A stretch of 13,809 nucleotides of DNA from Pseudomonadota bacterium (GTDB taxonomy: Bacteria; Pseudomonadota; Alphaproteobacteria; Sphingomonadales; Sphingomonadaceae). A program made the translations under genes and the position numbers. Location of the stretch: assembly GCA_023416515.1 (NCBI GenBank), contig JAEZHP010000058.1:1-13809 (forward strand). Reading direction: 5' to 3'. Within the stretch, counting starts at the first letter, position 1. The number at the start of each line of letters is the position of its first letter. Of this stretch, positions 5,211 to 12,381 are shown in pieces. Below the pieces are notes generated by a model, which saw only the letters and a list, made by a program, of their open reading frames with translations, was not told where the DNA came from and made no database searches.

Positions 5211-6750
5211 CGAGCAGGAGCTCTCGCTCAACTGGTCGCGGCGGATATCGCTCCGGCACCGGATTCTCGCGGTCAACATCTTCGCGATCGCGATCCTTGC
5301 GGGCTCGATCCTGTATCTCGACAGCTTCCGAAGCCGCCTGACCCAGGCGCGGGTCGAGCAGGCGGCGACCGAGGTGACGATGATCGCCCGCTCGCTTAGC
5401 CAAGTGCCCGACCATCTCCACCAGCCCTTGCTGGTGAGGCTCGGGCGCGACAGCGGCGCCCGACTTCGAATCTACAATCTGGACGGCGAGAAGCAGGCGG
5501 ACAGCTGGGAGGGCGCGGAGCCGACCTACCAGCTTCCCGACCCCGCCTCCGAACCGTGGCCGCGCTGGTTCGCCCGCGCCCTCGACAACGGCTTCGACGC
5601 CATCGTCGGGGCCCCGCAACCGCCCTTGCTTCGACTGCCCGAGGACGATCGACTCCAGGCATGGCCCGAAGCGATCGAGGCGCACGATCAGACCAGGACG
5701 ACCACCGCCCTGCGCCGGGCCCCCGAGGGTACGGCGTTCGTCACCGCGGCGGCGCCGATCGAGAGCGACGGGCGAGCGGTGCTCCTGCTCAGCGACAATG
5801 CCACCGAGATCCGGCGTGTCGTCCGCGCCGAGCGGCTGACCCTCGTCATCATCCTCGCGGCGACGATCACGGTTTCCGTCCTGCTGTCGCGCTTCCTCGC
5901 CCGCACCGTGGCTGGACCGCTTCGGCGGCTGGCTTTGGCGGCGCACCGAGTCCGGCTCGGCCGGTCGCGCGAGGTCGACGTGCCGCGTCTCCCCGAGCGG
6001 CGCGACGAGATCGGACTGCTCGCACGGGCGCTCCACGACATGACCCAGTCGCTTCGCCAGCGCATCGATGCGACCGAGGCGTTCGCGGCCGACGTCACCC
6101 ACGAGCTCAAGAACCCCCTCGCCTCGCTTCGCTCGGCCGTCGACAGCCTCGAGCGAACGCAGGACCCGGCGCTCCAGGCGCAGCTGCTCGACATCGTTCG
6201 GCAGGACGTCAACCGGCTCGACCGGCTCGTCGTGGACATCGCCGATACGTCGAGGGTCGACGCGGAGCTTTCGCGCGCACGGTTCGAGCCGGTCGATCTC
6301 GGCGCCTTGATCGACGTGATGCTGCCCGGCTGGGAGCAGCGCGCCCAAGAGGAACAGCGAGTCGCCTTCGCGCGCCCGCACGGCGGGAGCGCGGTCGTCA
6401 TGGGCGACGAATCCCGCCTCGCCCGGCTCATCGACAATCTGGTCGACAACGCCTTGTCCTTCTCGCCGCCGGGCGGGCTGGTCACGATCCGCGCCACCCG
6501 GAACAAGGACGAGATGCTCCTCAGCGTCGAGGACGAAGGGCCGGGCGTCCCCGACGATCAGCGCCAGGCGATCTTCAGCCGCTTCCACAGCGTAAGGCCG
6601 GACGAGGATTTCGGCCGCCACTCCGGCCTCGGCCTGGCCATCGCCAAGGCGATCGCCGAGGGACATGGCGGAAGCATCGAGGTGGGCGACCGCCCCGACG
6701 GGCGTCCCGGCGCCTGGTTCCAGCTGCGCATACCGGTGGGGCAGTCGTGA
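5197..6750 (+). CDS. chvG: Sensor histidine kinase ChvG
   Basis: This inner-membrane kinase partners ChvI. The 517-aa form starts at TTG 5197, overlapping the chvI stop by 14 bases. No ATG or GTG fits in frame nearby, and the resulting N-terminus (MPKSDEQELSLNWSRR) precedes the first membrane helix sensibly. Order: TM1 about 23-41 (ILAVNIFAIAILAGSILYL); periplasmic sensor about 42-212; TM2 about 213-234; HAMP; dimerisation helix with phospho-acceptor H302 (FAADVTHELKNPLASL); and the ATPase domain with the N box around N414/N418 (DNLVDNALSFSP), G1 DEGPG (446-450) and G2 GLGLA (477-481). All catalytic motifs are intact. The stop overlaps the hprK start as GTGA. ChvG homologues are held silent by periplasmic ExoR in rhizobia; no exoR is in this window. 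Confidence 0.92.
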   Translation: MPKSDEQELSLNWSRRISLRHRILAVNIFAIAILAGSILYLDSFRSRLTQARVEQAATEVTMIARSLSQVPDHLHQPLLVRLGRDSGARLRIYNLDGEKQADSWEGAEPTYQLPDPASEPWPRWFARALDNGFDAIVGAPQPPLLRLPEDDRLQAWPEAIEAHDQTRTTTALRRAPEGTAFVTAAAPIESDGRAVLLLSDNATEIRRVVRAERLTLVIILAATITVSVLLSRFLARTVAGPLRRLALAAHRVRLGRSREVDVPRLPERRDEIGLLARALHDMTQSLRQRIDATEAFAADVTHELKNPLASLRSAVDSLERTQDPALQAQLLDIVRQDVNRLDRLVVDIADTSRVDAELSRARFEPVDLGALIDVMLPGWEQRAQEEQRVAFARPHGGSAVVMGDESRLARLIDNLVDNALSFSPPGGLVTIRATRNKDEMLLSVEDEGPGVPDDQRQAIFSRFHSVRPDEDFGRHSGLGLAIAKAIAEGHGGSIEVGDRPDGRPGAWFQLRIPVGQS

Positions 6751-7178
6751 GCGAGACGGTCCACGCCACGACCGTCGCCATCGGCGGCCGAGCGGTCCTG
6801 ATCTTCGGGCGGTCCGGAGCCGGCAAGTCGGACCTCGCGCTTCGGCTGATCGACCGCGGCGCGAGCCTGGTCAGCGACGACTATACGATGGTCGCGGCGG
6901 TGGACGGCGCTGTCGTCACCTCCCCGCCCGGGACGATCGCCGGCAAGATGGAGCTGCGCGGAGTCGGAATCATCGAGCTCGCCTATGAGAGCGGGGTTCG
7001 AGCTGCCCTTGCCGTCGATCTCGACCAGGATCCCGACCGACTGCCCGAGCCTGGAACGCGTGCCATCGCGGGCGTGGCGATCCCGGTGATATCCCTGCAT
7101 GGCCTTGAGCCGTCGGCGCCCATCAAGGTAGAGAAAGCGCTCCTCCTTCACGGACTTGCCTCCCCTTGCCACCCTTAG
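6747..7178 (+). CDS. hprK: HPr kinase/phosphorylase, short alphaproteobacterial form
   Basis: HprK phosphorylates or dephosphorylates HPr on its regulatory serine. The 143-aa product contains only the catalytic half of the long Firmicutes enzyme, the usual state in Alphaproteobacteria. The Walker A motif is GRSGAGKS (21-28), followed by SDD (44-46), and the HprK signature is IAGKMELRGVGIIELA. The GTG start (6747) overlaps the chvG stop by 4 bases (GTGA), implying translational coupling. Its substrate HPr is encoded three genes downstream, which supports the assignment. It lacks the N-terminal domain seen in Gram-positive homologues, so regulation by metabolites may differ. Confidence 0.9.
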   Translation: MSETVHATTVAIGGRAVLIFGRSGAGKSDLALRLIDRGASLVSDDYTMVAAVDGAVVTSPPGTIAGKMELRGVGIIELAYESGVRAALAVDLDQDPDRLPEPGTRAIAGVAIPVISLHGLEPSAPIKVEKALLLHGLASPCHP

Positions 7179-8125
7179 CCCACCCCCAGCGCCTGTTGCT
7201 CGTCACCGGCCTGTCCGGCGCCGGCAAGTCGACCGTGCTTCGGACTCTCGAGGACGTGGGCTGGGAAGTCGTCGACAACCTGCCCTTGTCGCTGGTCGCC
7301 CACCTGCTCGCGACCCCTCCGGGATCGGGCGGCGGCGAGCAGCGGCCGCTCGCGATCGGCCTCGACACCCGCACCCGCGGCTTCGATGCCGAGGGAATCG
7401 TCCGGCAGGTGAAGAAGCTGTCCAGCGACGACCGCTATCCGGTCGAGATGCTCTATCTCGATTGCGCCGGGACCGAGCTTCTGCGCCGCTATTCCGAGAC
7501 CCGCCGCCGCCACCCGCTGGCGCCCGACCGACCGGCGATCGACGGCATCTCGGAGGAACGCGAGCTGATGGCGCCGCTGAGGCGCTGGGCCGACCATGTC
7601 ATCGACACGACCGACACCGATTCGAACACGCTTCGTCACCTGACCCGGACTCGCTTCGCCGCGAGCGGCGACATCCCGCATCTGTCGATCGTGTCGTTCG
7701 GCTTCGCCCGCGGGTTGCCGCGAAACGCCGACCTCGTCTTCGACATGCGCTTCCTCAGGAACCCGCATTGGGACGACGAACTGCGGCCGCTGACCGGACT
7801 CGACTCCGTCGTGGGCGACTATATCGCCGCGGACGAGGCCTATCACCCGGCATTGGCCAAGATCGAGGACCTGCTTCTGACCCTGCTGCCGCGCTACCAG
7901 GCGGAGGGAAAAGCCTATGTGACCGTCGCTCTCGGCTGCACCGGCGGGAGACACCGATCGGTCCATGTCGCCGAGCGAATCGCCACACGGTTGCGCCAGG
8001 AGGGTTTTTCGCCCACGGTCGAACATCGTGATCTCGCGCTCCCGCCCCGCGACCAGCTTGAGGGCGGCGGCGAGTCCGAGATGGCGGCCCGGGGGCGAGC
8101 CGCCGAACTGATCCAAGGTGAGTGA
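7166..8125 (+). CDS. rapZ: RNase adapter / nucleotide-binding protein RapZ (YvcJ family)
   Basis: The 319-aa product has an N-terminal P-loop GLSGAGKS (15-22), DTRTRG (67-72), the segment SFGFARGLPRNADLVFDMRFLRNPHW (read from 177), and the C-terminal signature GCTGGRHRSV (257-266). These match the RapZ/YvcJ family over full length. In E. coli RapZ directs RNase E to the GlmZ small RNA and senses glucosamine-6-phosphate; in other bacteria the role is less clear, so the E. coli function should not be assumed. It starts at TTG 7166 and overlaps hprK by 13 bases; no ATG or GTG is available before the P-loop. The next gene begins immediately after its stop. Gene order with hprK and PTS genes is common in Proteobacteria. 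Confidence 0.92.
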   Translation: MPPLAHPQRLLLVTGLSGAGKSTVLRTLEDVGWEVVDNLPLSLVAHLLATPPGSGGGEQRPLAIGLDTRTRGFDAEGIVRQVKKLSSDDRYPVEMLYLDCAGTELLRRYSETRRRHPLAPDRPAIDGISEERELMAPLRRWADHVIDTTDTDSNTLRHLTRTRFAASGDIPHLSIVSFGFARGLPRNADLVFDMRFLRNPHWDDELRPLTGLDSVVGDYIAADEAYHPALAKIEDLLLTLLPRYQAEGKAYVTVALGCTGGRHRSVHVAERIATRLRQEGFSPTVEHRDLALPPRDQLEGGGESEMAARGRAAELIQGE

Positions 8126-8533
8126 ATGATTGGTCTGGTTCTGGTGACGCATGGGCAGCTTGCCCGCGAGTTCATCGTCGCCATGGAGCATGTGGTGGGG
8201 CCGCAGGAGCGAATCCTGCCGGTCTGCATCGGTCCCGACGACGACATGGAGGCGCGCCGCGACGACATCGCCAAGGCGATCGGGGCGGTCGACGAGGGCA
8301 ACGGGGTCATCATCCTCACCGACCTGTTCGGCGGGACTCCTTCGAACCTCGCCATCTCGCTGATGAAGTCAGCCGAGATCGAGGTGATCGCGGGCGTCAA
8401 TTTGCCCATGCTGATCCGGCTGGAAGGCGCGCGCAAGACGATGGACGTTCGAGCCGCCGTCGCCGCAGCGCGCGAGGCGGGCCGCAAATATATCTCAGTC
8501 GCTTCCGAGGTGCTCGGGGAGACGGCCGGTTGA
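8126..8533 (+). CDS. PTS mannose-family EIIA protein
   Basis: This cytosolic phosphocarrier of the mannose/fructose-family IIA type has 135 aa. The phospho-acceptor is H9 in the N-terminal strand LVLVTHGQLA, and the TDLFGGTPSNLA motif (65-76) lines the active site. It is a lone IIA domain without IIB, IIC or IID partners in the window, so it probably works as a regulator rather than in sugar uptake, receiving phosphate from HPr. The ATG follows the rapZ stop with no gap, and AAGGTGAG just before it serves as ribosome-binding site within the end of rapZ. Often labelled manX or ptsM-like. Confidence 0.92.
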   Translation: MIGLVLVTHGQLAREFIVAMEHVVGPQERILPVCIGPDDDMEARRDDIAKAIGAVDEGNGVIILTDLFGGTPSNLAISLMKSAEIEVIAGVNLPMLIRLEGARKTMDVRAAVAAAREAGRKYISVASEVLGETAG

Positions 8534-8802
8534 GCGCGGTCTCGCGGACCGTCGCGGTCACCAACAAGCGCGGCCTCCATGCGCGGGCGAGCGCCAAGTT
8601 CGTCACCCTGGCCGCCTCGCTGCCCGCCCAGATCGAAGTCGAGAAGGACGGATCGAAAGTGTGCGGCACGTCGATCATGGGCCTGATGATGCTTGGCGCC
8701 GCCAAGGGCGACACGATCGTGATCAGCGCGGCCGGCGACGGCGCCGAGGCGGCGGTCGACGCGCTTGCGGAGCTGGTCGAGGCCCGCTTCGGCGAGGAAT
8801 GA
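8530..8802 (+). CDS. ptsH: Phosphocarrier protein HPr
   Basis: This 90-aa HPr has the phospho-acceptor H17 in NKRGLHARASAKF (canonical His15) and regulatory S48 in GTSIMGLMML (canonical Ser46, the HprK target). It carries phosphate from enzyme I to EIIA; enzyme I is not in the window. The start is TTG at 8530, overlapping the EIIA stop as TTGA. Upstream in-frame sequence belongs to the EIIA coding region. Being encoded with hprK and EIIA, it belongs to the regulatory PTS of Alphaproteobacteria. Both phosphorylation sites are intact, so HprK control is expected to work. Confidence 0.92.
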   Translation: MSAVSRTVAVTNKRGLHARASAKFVTLAASLPAQIEVEKDGSKVCGTSIMGLMMLGAAKGDTIVISAAGDGAEAAVDALAELVEARFGEE

Positions 8803-8812
8803 GCGGGCGCGC

Positions 8813-9628
8813 ATGACCCGCCAGATCACCGCATTCTCCAACCCGCTGATCAAGCAGGTCCGCGGGCTTCGCGAGAAGAAGAACCGGCGCGCCGAAGGAC
8901 TCTTCCTTGCCGAGGGGCTTCGGATCCTGACCGAGGCTCGGGAGGCCGGGCGGCTTCCCGAGGTGCTCCTGTTCGCGAGCGGGCACCGCCACCCGCTGCT
9001 CGACGCGCTGATCGCGGCGACCGAGGCGGCGGGCGGAGACGTCGTGGCGACGACTGCCGACATCATCGGCAAGGTCACCGCGAAAGACAATCCGCAGACG
9101 GTGATCGGGGCCTATCGCATCTTCGGTGGCGGGCTCGACGATCTCGACCGCGACGCCGCGGCCTTGTGGATCGTGGCCCAGGCGCTTCGCGATCCGGGGA
9201 ATATCGGGACCATTCTCCGCACCGGGGACGCGGTCGGAGCGGGCGGGTTGATCCTGATCGACGACTGCGCGGACCCCTTCTCGGTCGAGGCGGTGCGGGC
9301 GTCGATGGGGGCGATCTTCACCCAGAAGGTGGCGACCGCGCCGTGGCTGGATTTCGTGCGCTGGCTTCGGCAGGGCGCGGGCGAACTGGTCGGAACCAGC
9401 CTCAAGGCCACCCACGATTACCAGGAGCCGCGTTACCGGGCGCCGACCTTCATCCTGGTCGGCAACGAACAGGCGGGGCTTCCGGAAAGCTATGAGGCCG
9501 AGTGCGACCTGCTTGTCAAAATGCCGATGCTGGGAAAGGCCGACAGCCTCAACGCCGCGGTCGCGACCGCGGTGATGGCCTATGAAGTGATCAACCAGAG
9601 GCGGAATCTGCGGTCTTCCGCAGGTTGA
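8813..9628 (+). CDS. SpoU/TrmH-family RNA 2'-O-methyltransferase
   Basis: The product transfers a methyl group from S-adenosylmethionine to a ribose 2'-OH in tRNA or rRNA; the exact target cannot be read from sequence. The 271-aa protein has an N-terminal substrate-binding part (about 1-105; KNRRAEGLFLAEGLR) and a SPOUT knot domain: motif 1 around N130 and R136 (DPGNIGTILRTGDAVG), motif 2 ILVGNEQAGLPE (about 214-225), motif 3 KADSLNAAVATAV (about 242-254). The ATG at 8813 is preferred over one at 8765, which lies inside ptsH. It is 10 bases downstream of ptsH, so it is probably the last gene of the chvI operon, although its function seems unrelated to the others. A 6-bp hairpin overlaps its last codons. 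Confidence 0.88.
   Translation: MTRQITAFSNPLIKQVRGLREKKNRRAEGLFLAEGLRILTEAREAGRLPEVLLFASGHRHPLLDALIAATEAAGGDVVATTADIIGKVTAKDNPQTVIGAYRIFGGGLDDLDRDAAALWIVAQALRDPGNIGTILRTGDAVGAGGLILIDDCADPFSVEAVRASMGAIFTQKVATAPWLDFVRWLRQGAGELVGTSLKATHDYQEPRYRAPTFILVGNEQAGLPESYEAECDLLVKMPMLGKADSLNAAVATAVMAYEVINQRRNLRSSAG
9608..9623 (+). terminator. Weak hairpin at the end of the chvI operon
   Basis: CTGCGG (9608-9613), TCTT loop, CCGCAG (9618-9623): a perfect 6-bp stem overlapping the last methyltransferase codons. No T-tract follows, so it may only stabilise the mRNA end. Confidence 0.3.
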
Positions 9629-9707
9629 CGTAAGACCCTGTAAAGCTGTTGTGTATCAATAAGCTGAGCGGATGAATTTCGCCGGCGTTCGGGGATTCGG
9701 GGGCGTA

Positions 9708-9884
9708 ATGGACAGGGACGGTTCGAGCCAGGTGACCATGCCGAAATGGCCGGCATGGATCATGCTCGCGGTGATGGCGGCGAGCGCCTATCCGGCGCTG
9801 ACGGCGAGCACTCCGACCGTGTCGGCACAGAAGCCGTCGCCCTCACAGGGCGCCGCTCCGAAACGGATGATCCTGGCCCATTGA
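9708..9884 (+). CDS. Possible small exported or membrane peptide, 58 aa
   Basis: The frame reads MDRDGSSQVTMPKWPAWIML then AVMAASAYPALTAS, a hydrophobic stretch of about 17 residues like a signal peptide or single membrane anchor, followed by a Pro/Ser/Ala-rich tail (STPTVSAQKPSPSQGAAPKR). The ATG at 9708 has a G-rich stretch (TTCGGGGGCG) at about the right distance; ATGs at 9672 and 9738 are alternatives. A possible -35 (TTGACG, 9624-9629) lacks a convincing -10. It converges on rmuC. It is not recognised as a family, and chance coding is possible; composition and the plausible export signal are the only support. Confidence 0.4.
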   Translation: MDRDGSSQVTMPKWPAWIMLAVMAASAYPALTASTPTVSAQKPSPSQGAAPKRMILAH

Positions 9885-9920
9885 GCCGGAGGCGCGGGAT
9901 TTCTGCGCCGCGACCGACCC

Positions 9921-11354
9921 CTATTCGGCGGCGGGCGGAAGCTCGGCGGTGAGCTTGGTGAGCGGGCGCGGGCTGACCTCGACAATTGGGAGCGGCTCGA
10001 TCTCCTTGACGCCGCTCGCGACTTCGAGCGTCTCGAAGCGCTTGGCCTGGCTCATCACCTGGCTTTCGAGACTTCCCACGAAGGAATTGTAGGCGTTGGT
10101 GGCGAGGCCGAGGTTGCGGCCGACCTTCTCGACATGGCTGCCCATCGTGACGATGCGCGAGTGGAGCTCCTTGCCGAGGCGGGCGATCTCCGCGGCCTGC
10201 TCGGCGAGATTCTCCTTGCGCCATTCCATCGCGATGGTTCGCGCAAGGCCGATCAGGTTGATCGGCGTCGCGAGCAAGACGCGGCGCTCGAACGACCAGT
10301 CCCACAGCCGCTCGTCCTGCTCGAGCGCGGCGGTGAGGAAATGCTCGCCGGGGATGTACATCACGACATAGTCGGCCGCGTCGCCGAAGCGGTCCCAGTA
10401 ATTCTTCGAGCCGAGCTGCTCGGCGTGGCGGCGGATCGACGCGGCGTGCGCCTTGAGGTGCCCCTTGCGGGCGTCGTCGTCGGCCGCCTCGTTGGCGTCG
10501 AGGAAGGCGTTCAGCGAGCATTTGGCGTCGATGATCAGCCGCCGCCCGCCGGGAAGCCGGACGATCACGTCGGGACGAAGGCGGCCGTCGTCGGTATCGA
10601 CCGACACTTCGGTCTGGAAATCCGCGAAGGGCGACAGGCCGGCCTGTTCGAGCACGTTCTTGAGGCTCTGCTCGCCCCAGCGGCCGCGCGCCTTGGGGCT
10701 CGAGCGAAGGGCGTGGACGAGGTTGCGGGTCTCGTCGCGGACCTGGGCGTGGCCCTCGTGGAGAAGCTTCACCGCCGCCTGGAGCTCGCCGTAGCTGGCG
10801 TTGCGCGACTTCTCGATCAGGTCGAGCTTCTCGTCGTAGCGCTTGAGCGTGGTCTCGACCGGCTGGAGAAGCGCCTTGATCTTCTCCTCGCTCTGCTTCT
10901 CGGCATGCCCGAAGCGCTCGGCCGCCTGCTTGAGGAACTTGTCATGGGCGCCGTCGACGGCCTTGGAGGCGAGGTCGGCGAAGCGCGCCTCGACCTTCGT
11001 CTCCAGGTCCTTGAGCTGGGCAAGCTGCGCCTCGTGAGCCTGAAGGCGCTCCGCCTCGCCGCGCTGGAACGCCGCGACCTGCTCGCCGAGCGTTCGACTG
11101 CGATCGCGCTCGGTGGCAAGCTGGGCCTCCACCTCGTTGAGTCGGCTGGTCTTTTGCGCTTCGGCGGCGAGGTTGACGACGGCCTCATTGAACTTGCCGC
11201 GCCACCCTTCACTCTCCGTGCGAAGCGAGTCGCGCTCGGCCCGAGCCTCGTCGCGCTCCTTCTGGGCGGCAACAGCCGAGCGCCCGCCGATCCACCAGCC
11301 GAGAAGCACCGCGGCCAGCACGGCCACCAGGGCGACGATCAGCAACGGGTCCAT
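9921..11354 (-). CDS. rmuC: DNA recombination protein RmuC
   Basis: RmuC limits recombination between inverted repeats in E. coli and is predicted to contain a nuclease-like domain. The 477-aa protein has an N-terminal membrane anchor (about 3-22; LLIVALVAVLAAVLLGW), a long coiled coil (about 28-210) and the conserved RmuC domain: GRWGEQSLKNVLEQAG (224-239), RPDVIVRLPGG then LIIDAKCSLNAF (260-284), YVVMYIPGEHFL (329-340) and LLATPINLIGLARTIAMEW. The Asp-Val and Asp-Ala-Lys pattern resembles the PD-(D/E)xK nuclease core. The ATG at 11354 has GGAG on the minus strand about 9 bases upstream. A LexA-type operator lies 20-34 bases before the start, so induction by DNA damage is likely. Confidence 0.93.
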   Translation of the reverse strand: MDPLLIVALVAVLAAVLLGWWIGGRSAVAAQKERDEARAERDSLRTESEGWRGKFNEAVVNLAAEAQKTSRLNEVEAQLATERDRSRTLGEQVAAFQRGEAERLQAHEAQLAQLKDLETKVEARFADLASKAVDGAHDKFLKQAAERFGHAEKQSEEKIKALLQPVETTLKRYDEKLDLIEKSRNASYGELQAAVKLLHEGHAQVRDETRNLVHALRSSPKARGRWGEQSLKNVLEQAGLSPFADFQTEVSVDTDDGRLRPDVIVRLPGGRRLIIDAKCSLNAFLDANEAADDDARKGHLKAHAASIRRHAEQLGSKNYWDRFGDAADYVVMYIPGEHFLTAALEQDERLWDWSFERRVLLATPINLIGLARTIAMEWRKENLAEQAAEIARLGKELHSRIVTMGSHVEKVGRNLGLATNAYNSFVGSLESQVMSQAKRFETLEVASGVKEIEPLPIVEVSPRPLTKLTAELPPAAE

Positions 11355-11373
11355 TCAAGCCACTCCAAATGTG

Positions 11374-11388
11374 GAACGAAGTGGGAAC
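11374..11388 (-). promoter_or_regulatory. SOS (LexA) operator upstream of rmuC
   Basis: On the minus strand, GTTC (11385-11388), seven bases, GTTC (11374-11377): an exact match to the alphaproteobacterial LexA site GTTC-N7-GTTC, a direct repeat rather than the gammaproteobacterial palindrome. It sits 20 bases before the rmuC ATG. The next start in the other direction (11564) is about 175 bases away. Confidence 0.7.
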
Positions 11389-11563
11389 CTAGCGGAGCCC
11401 GGGCGCAGAGAAAAGCCGCATTACTCCTTTCGCGGGAATGAGTTGTGGATGAGCGCCGCGAGGGCCCGTCCCGTTATGGTTAAGGCGCCGTTGACTCTGC
11501 CGGATGGCAGGCGCAGCCTCCCCGCGCTCCGCACCATAGAGCGACTAGCAGAGGGGGAATAAT

Positions 11564-12331
11564 ATGCCCACGAGCAGTTCGATTGCGGTCGATTTTCCGG
11601 GCCGCGGCTATGAAAATCACAAAGGCAAGGGCGTCGGTCACCAGAAACGCGCCCAAGAGGAAATGGCGGACGGCCATTACACAATTCAAGTCACCGGCGT
11701 CGACCATGACAATCACACCGCGGTCAGCCAGACGTCCACACCGACGACGCTGGCCGACGGAAGCAGCGCCTACACCGAGGTTCGCCAGGGATCGATCGAG
11801 ACCGGGGCCTACGGCCTCACGTTCGAGACGGACAACAATAACGGCCGGCTCCGGTACAACACGGTGCTCGACGCCGATCAACGAGTCACGCTCGGCGATC
11901 TCGACGCGCTGAACTTCAACTATTTCATCCATAATTCCGATCGAAGCGACGTGATCCCAGTAATCCGGCTGATCATCGACGCGGACGGCAATCTGGCCAC
12001 CACGAACGACCGCGGCGAATTGGTGTTCGAATGGGCCTATCAGGGATTCGGGCCGACCACCCAGGGCAGCCAGCAACATGCCGACCTGGTCGGCGGCGAC
12101 TGGGTCGCGTGGCAGCGCGCGAACGGCCAGAATTTCGATCAGATCGCCAACATGGCGCGGTTCAGCGACTGGTCGGACGCGAACGGCCACACCGTCGTCG
12201 GGGGCCTCACCTTCAACGAGAACAGCCTGGTGCTCGGCTGGACCATCGCATTGGGCTCGGGCAACGGCACCGGCACGATGTCCATCGACAACGTGCAGTT
12301 CGCCGGAGTGACGACCGACTTCTACGGATGA
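11564..12331 (+). CDS. Hypothetical beta-rich protein, 255 aa
   Basis: The family is not recognised. The protein is acidic, poor in Cys and Lys, and rich in Asn, Asp, Gly and Thr, with alternating hydrophobic strands (VIPVIRLIIDADGN, LVLGWTIALGSGNGTGTMSIDNVQF). This is typical of an extracellular beta-sandwich or jelly-roll domain; IDNVQF near the end resembles the last strand of carbohydrate-binding-type folds. The N-terminus (MPTSSSIAVDFPGRGYENHK) has no Sec signal peptide, and no RTX nonapeptides are seen. If secreted, another route such as type I secretion would be needed (inference). The start is strong: AGAGGGGG lies 8 bases before the ATG. The gene is monocistronic between rmuC (divergent) and def (convergent). 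Confidence 0.8.
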   Translation: MPTSSSIAVDFPGRGYENHKGKGVGHQKRAQEEMADGHYTIQVTGVDHDNHTAVSQTSTPTTLADGSSAYTEVRQGSIETGAYGLTFETDNNNGRLRYNTVLDADQRVTLGDLDALNFNYFIHNSDRSDVIPVIRLIIDADGNLATTNDRGELVFEWAYQGFGPTTQGSQQHADLVGGDWVAWQRANGQNFDQIANMARFSDWSDANGHTVVGGLTFNENSLVLGWTIALGSGNGTGTMSIDNVQFAGVTTDFYG

Positions 12332-12338
12332 AGGGGGA

Positions 12339-12370
12339 CGATGCGGCCGGGCTTCGGCTCGGCCGCGTCG
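12339..12370. terminator. Strong hairpin with TTCG loop between convergent genes
   Basis: A 14-bp stem (12339-12352 with 12357-12370, two G-T wobbles) closes a TTCG tetraloop, in the 50-base gap between the ends of the 255-aa gene and def. No T-tract is present on the plus side. It probably ends or protects both transcripts. Confidence 0.55.
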
Positions 12371-12381
12371 CTACCAAGCGT

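Noticed and set aside
4332..5279. 315-aa minus-strand open frame over chvI
   Set aside because: Antisense shadow of chvI; no recognisable domain, while chvI has a full receiver and winged-helix domain.
5158..6666. 502-aa minus-strand open frame over chvG
   Set aside because: Antisense shadow; chvG carries all histidine kinase motifs.
9885..9920. GGCGC/GCGCC pair between the small peptide gene and rmuC as a terminator
   Set aside because: Only a 5-bp stem with a 9-base loop and no T-tract on either strand.
10134..11441. 435-aa plus-strand open frame opposite rmuC
   Set aside because: Mirror of the rmuC coiled coil; leucine/valine/glutamate pattern is an antisense artefact.
11492..11497. TTGACT as a -35 for the 255-aa gene
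   Set aside because: No acceptable -10 occurs 16-18 bases downstream, so no promoter is called.
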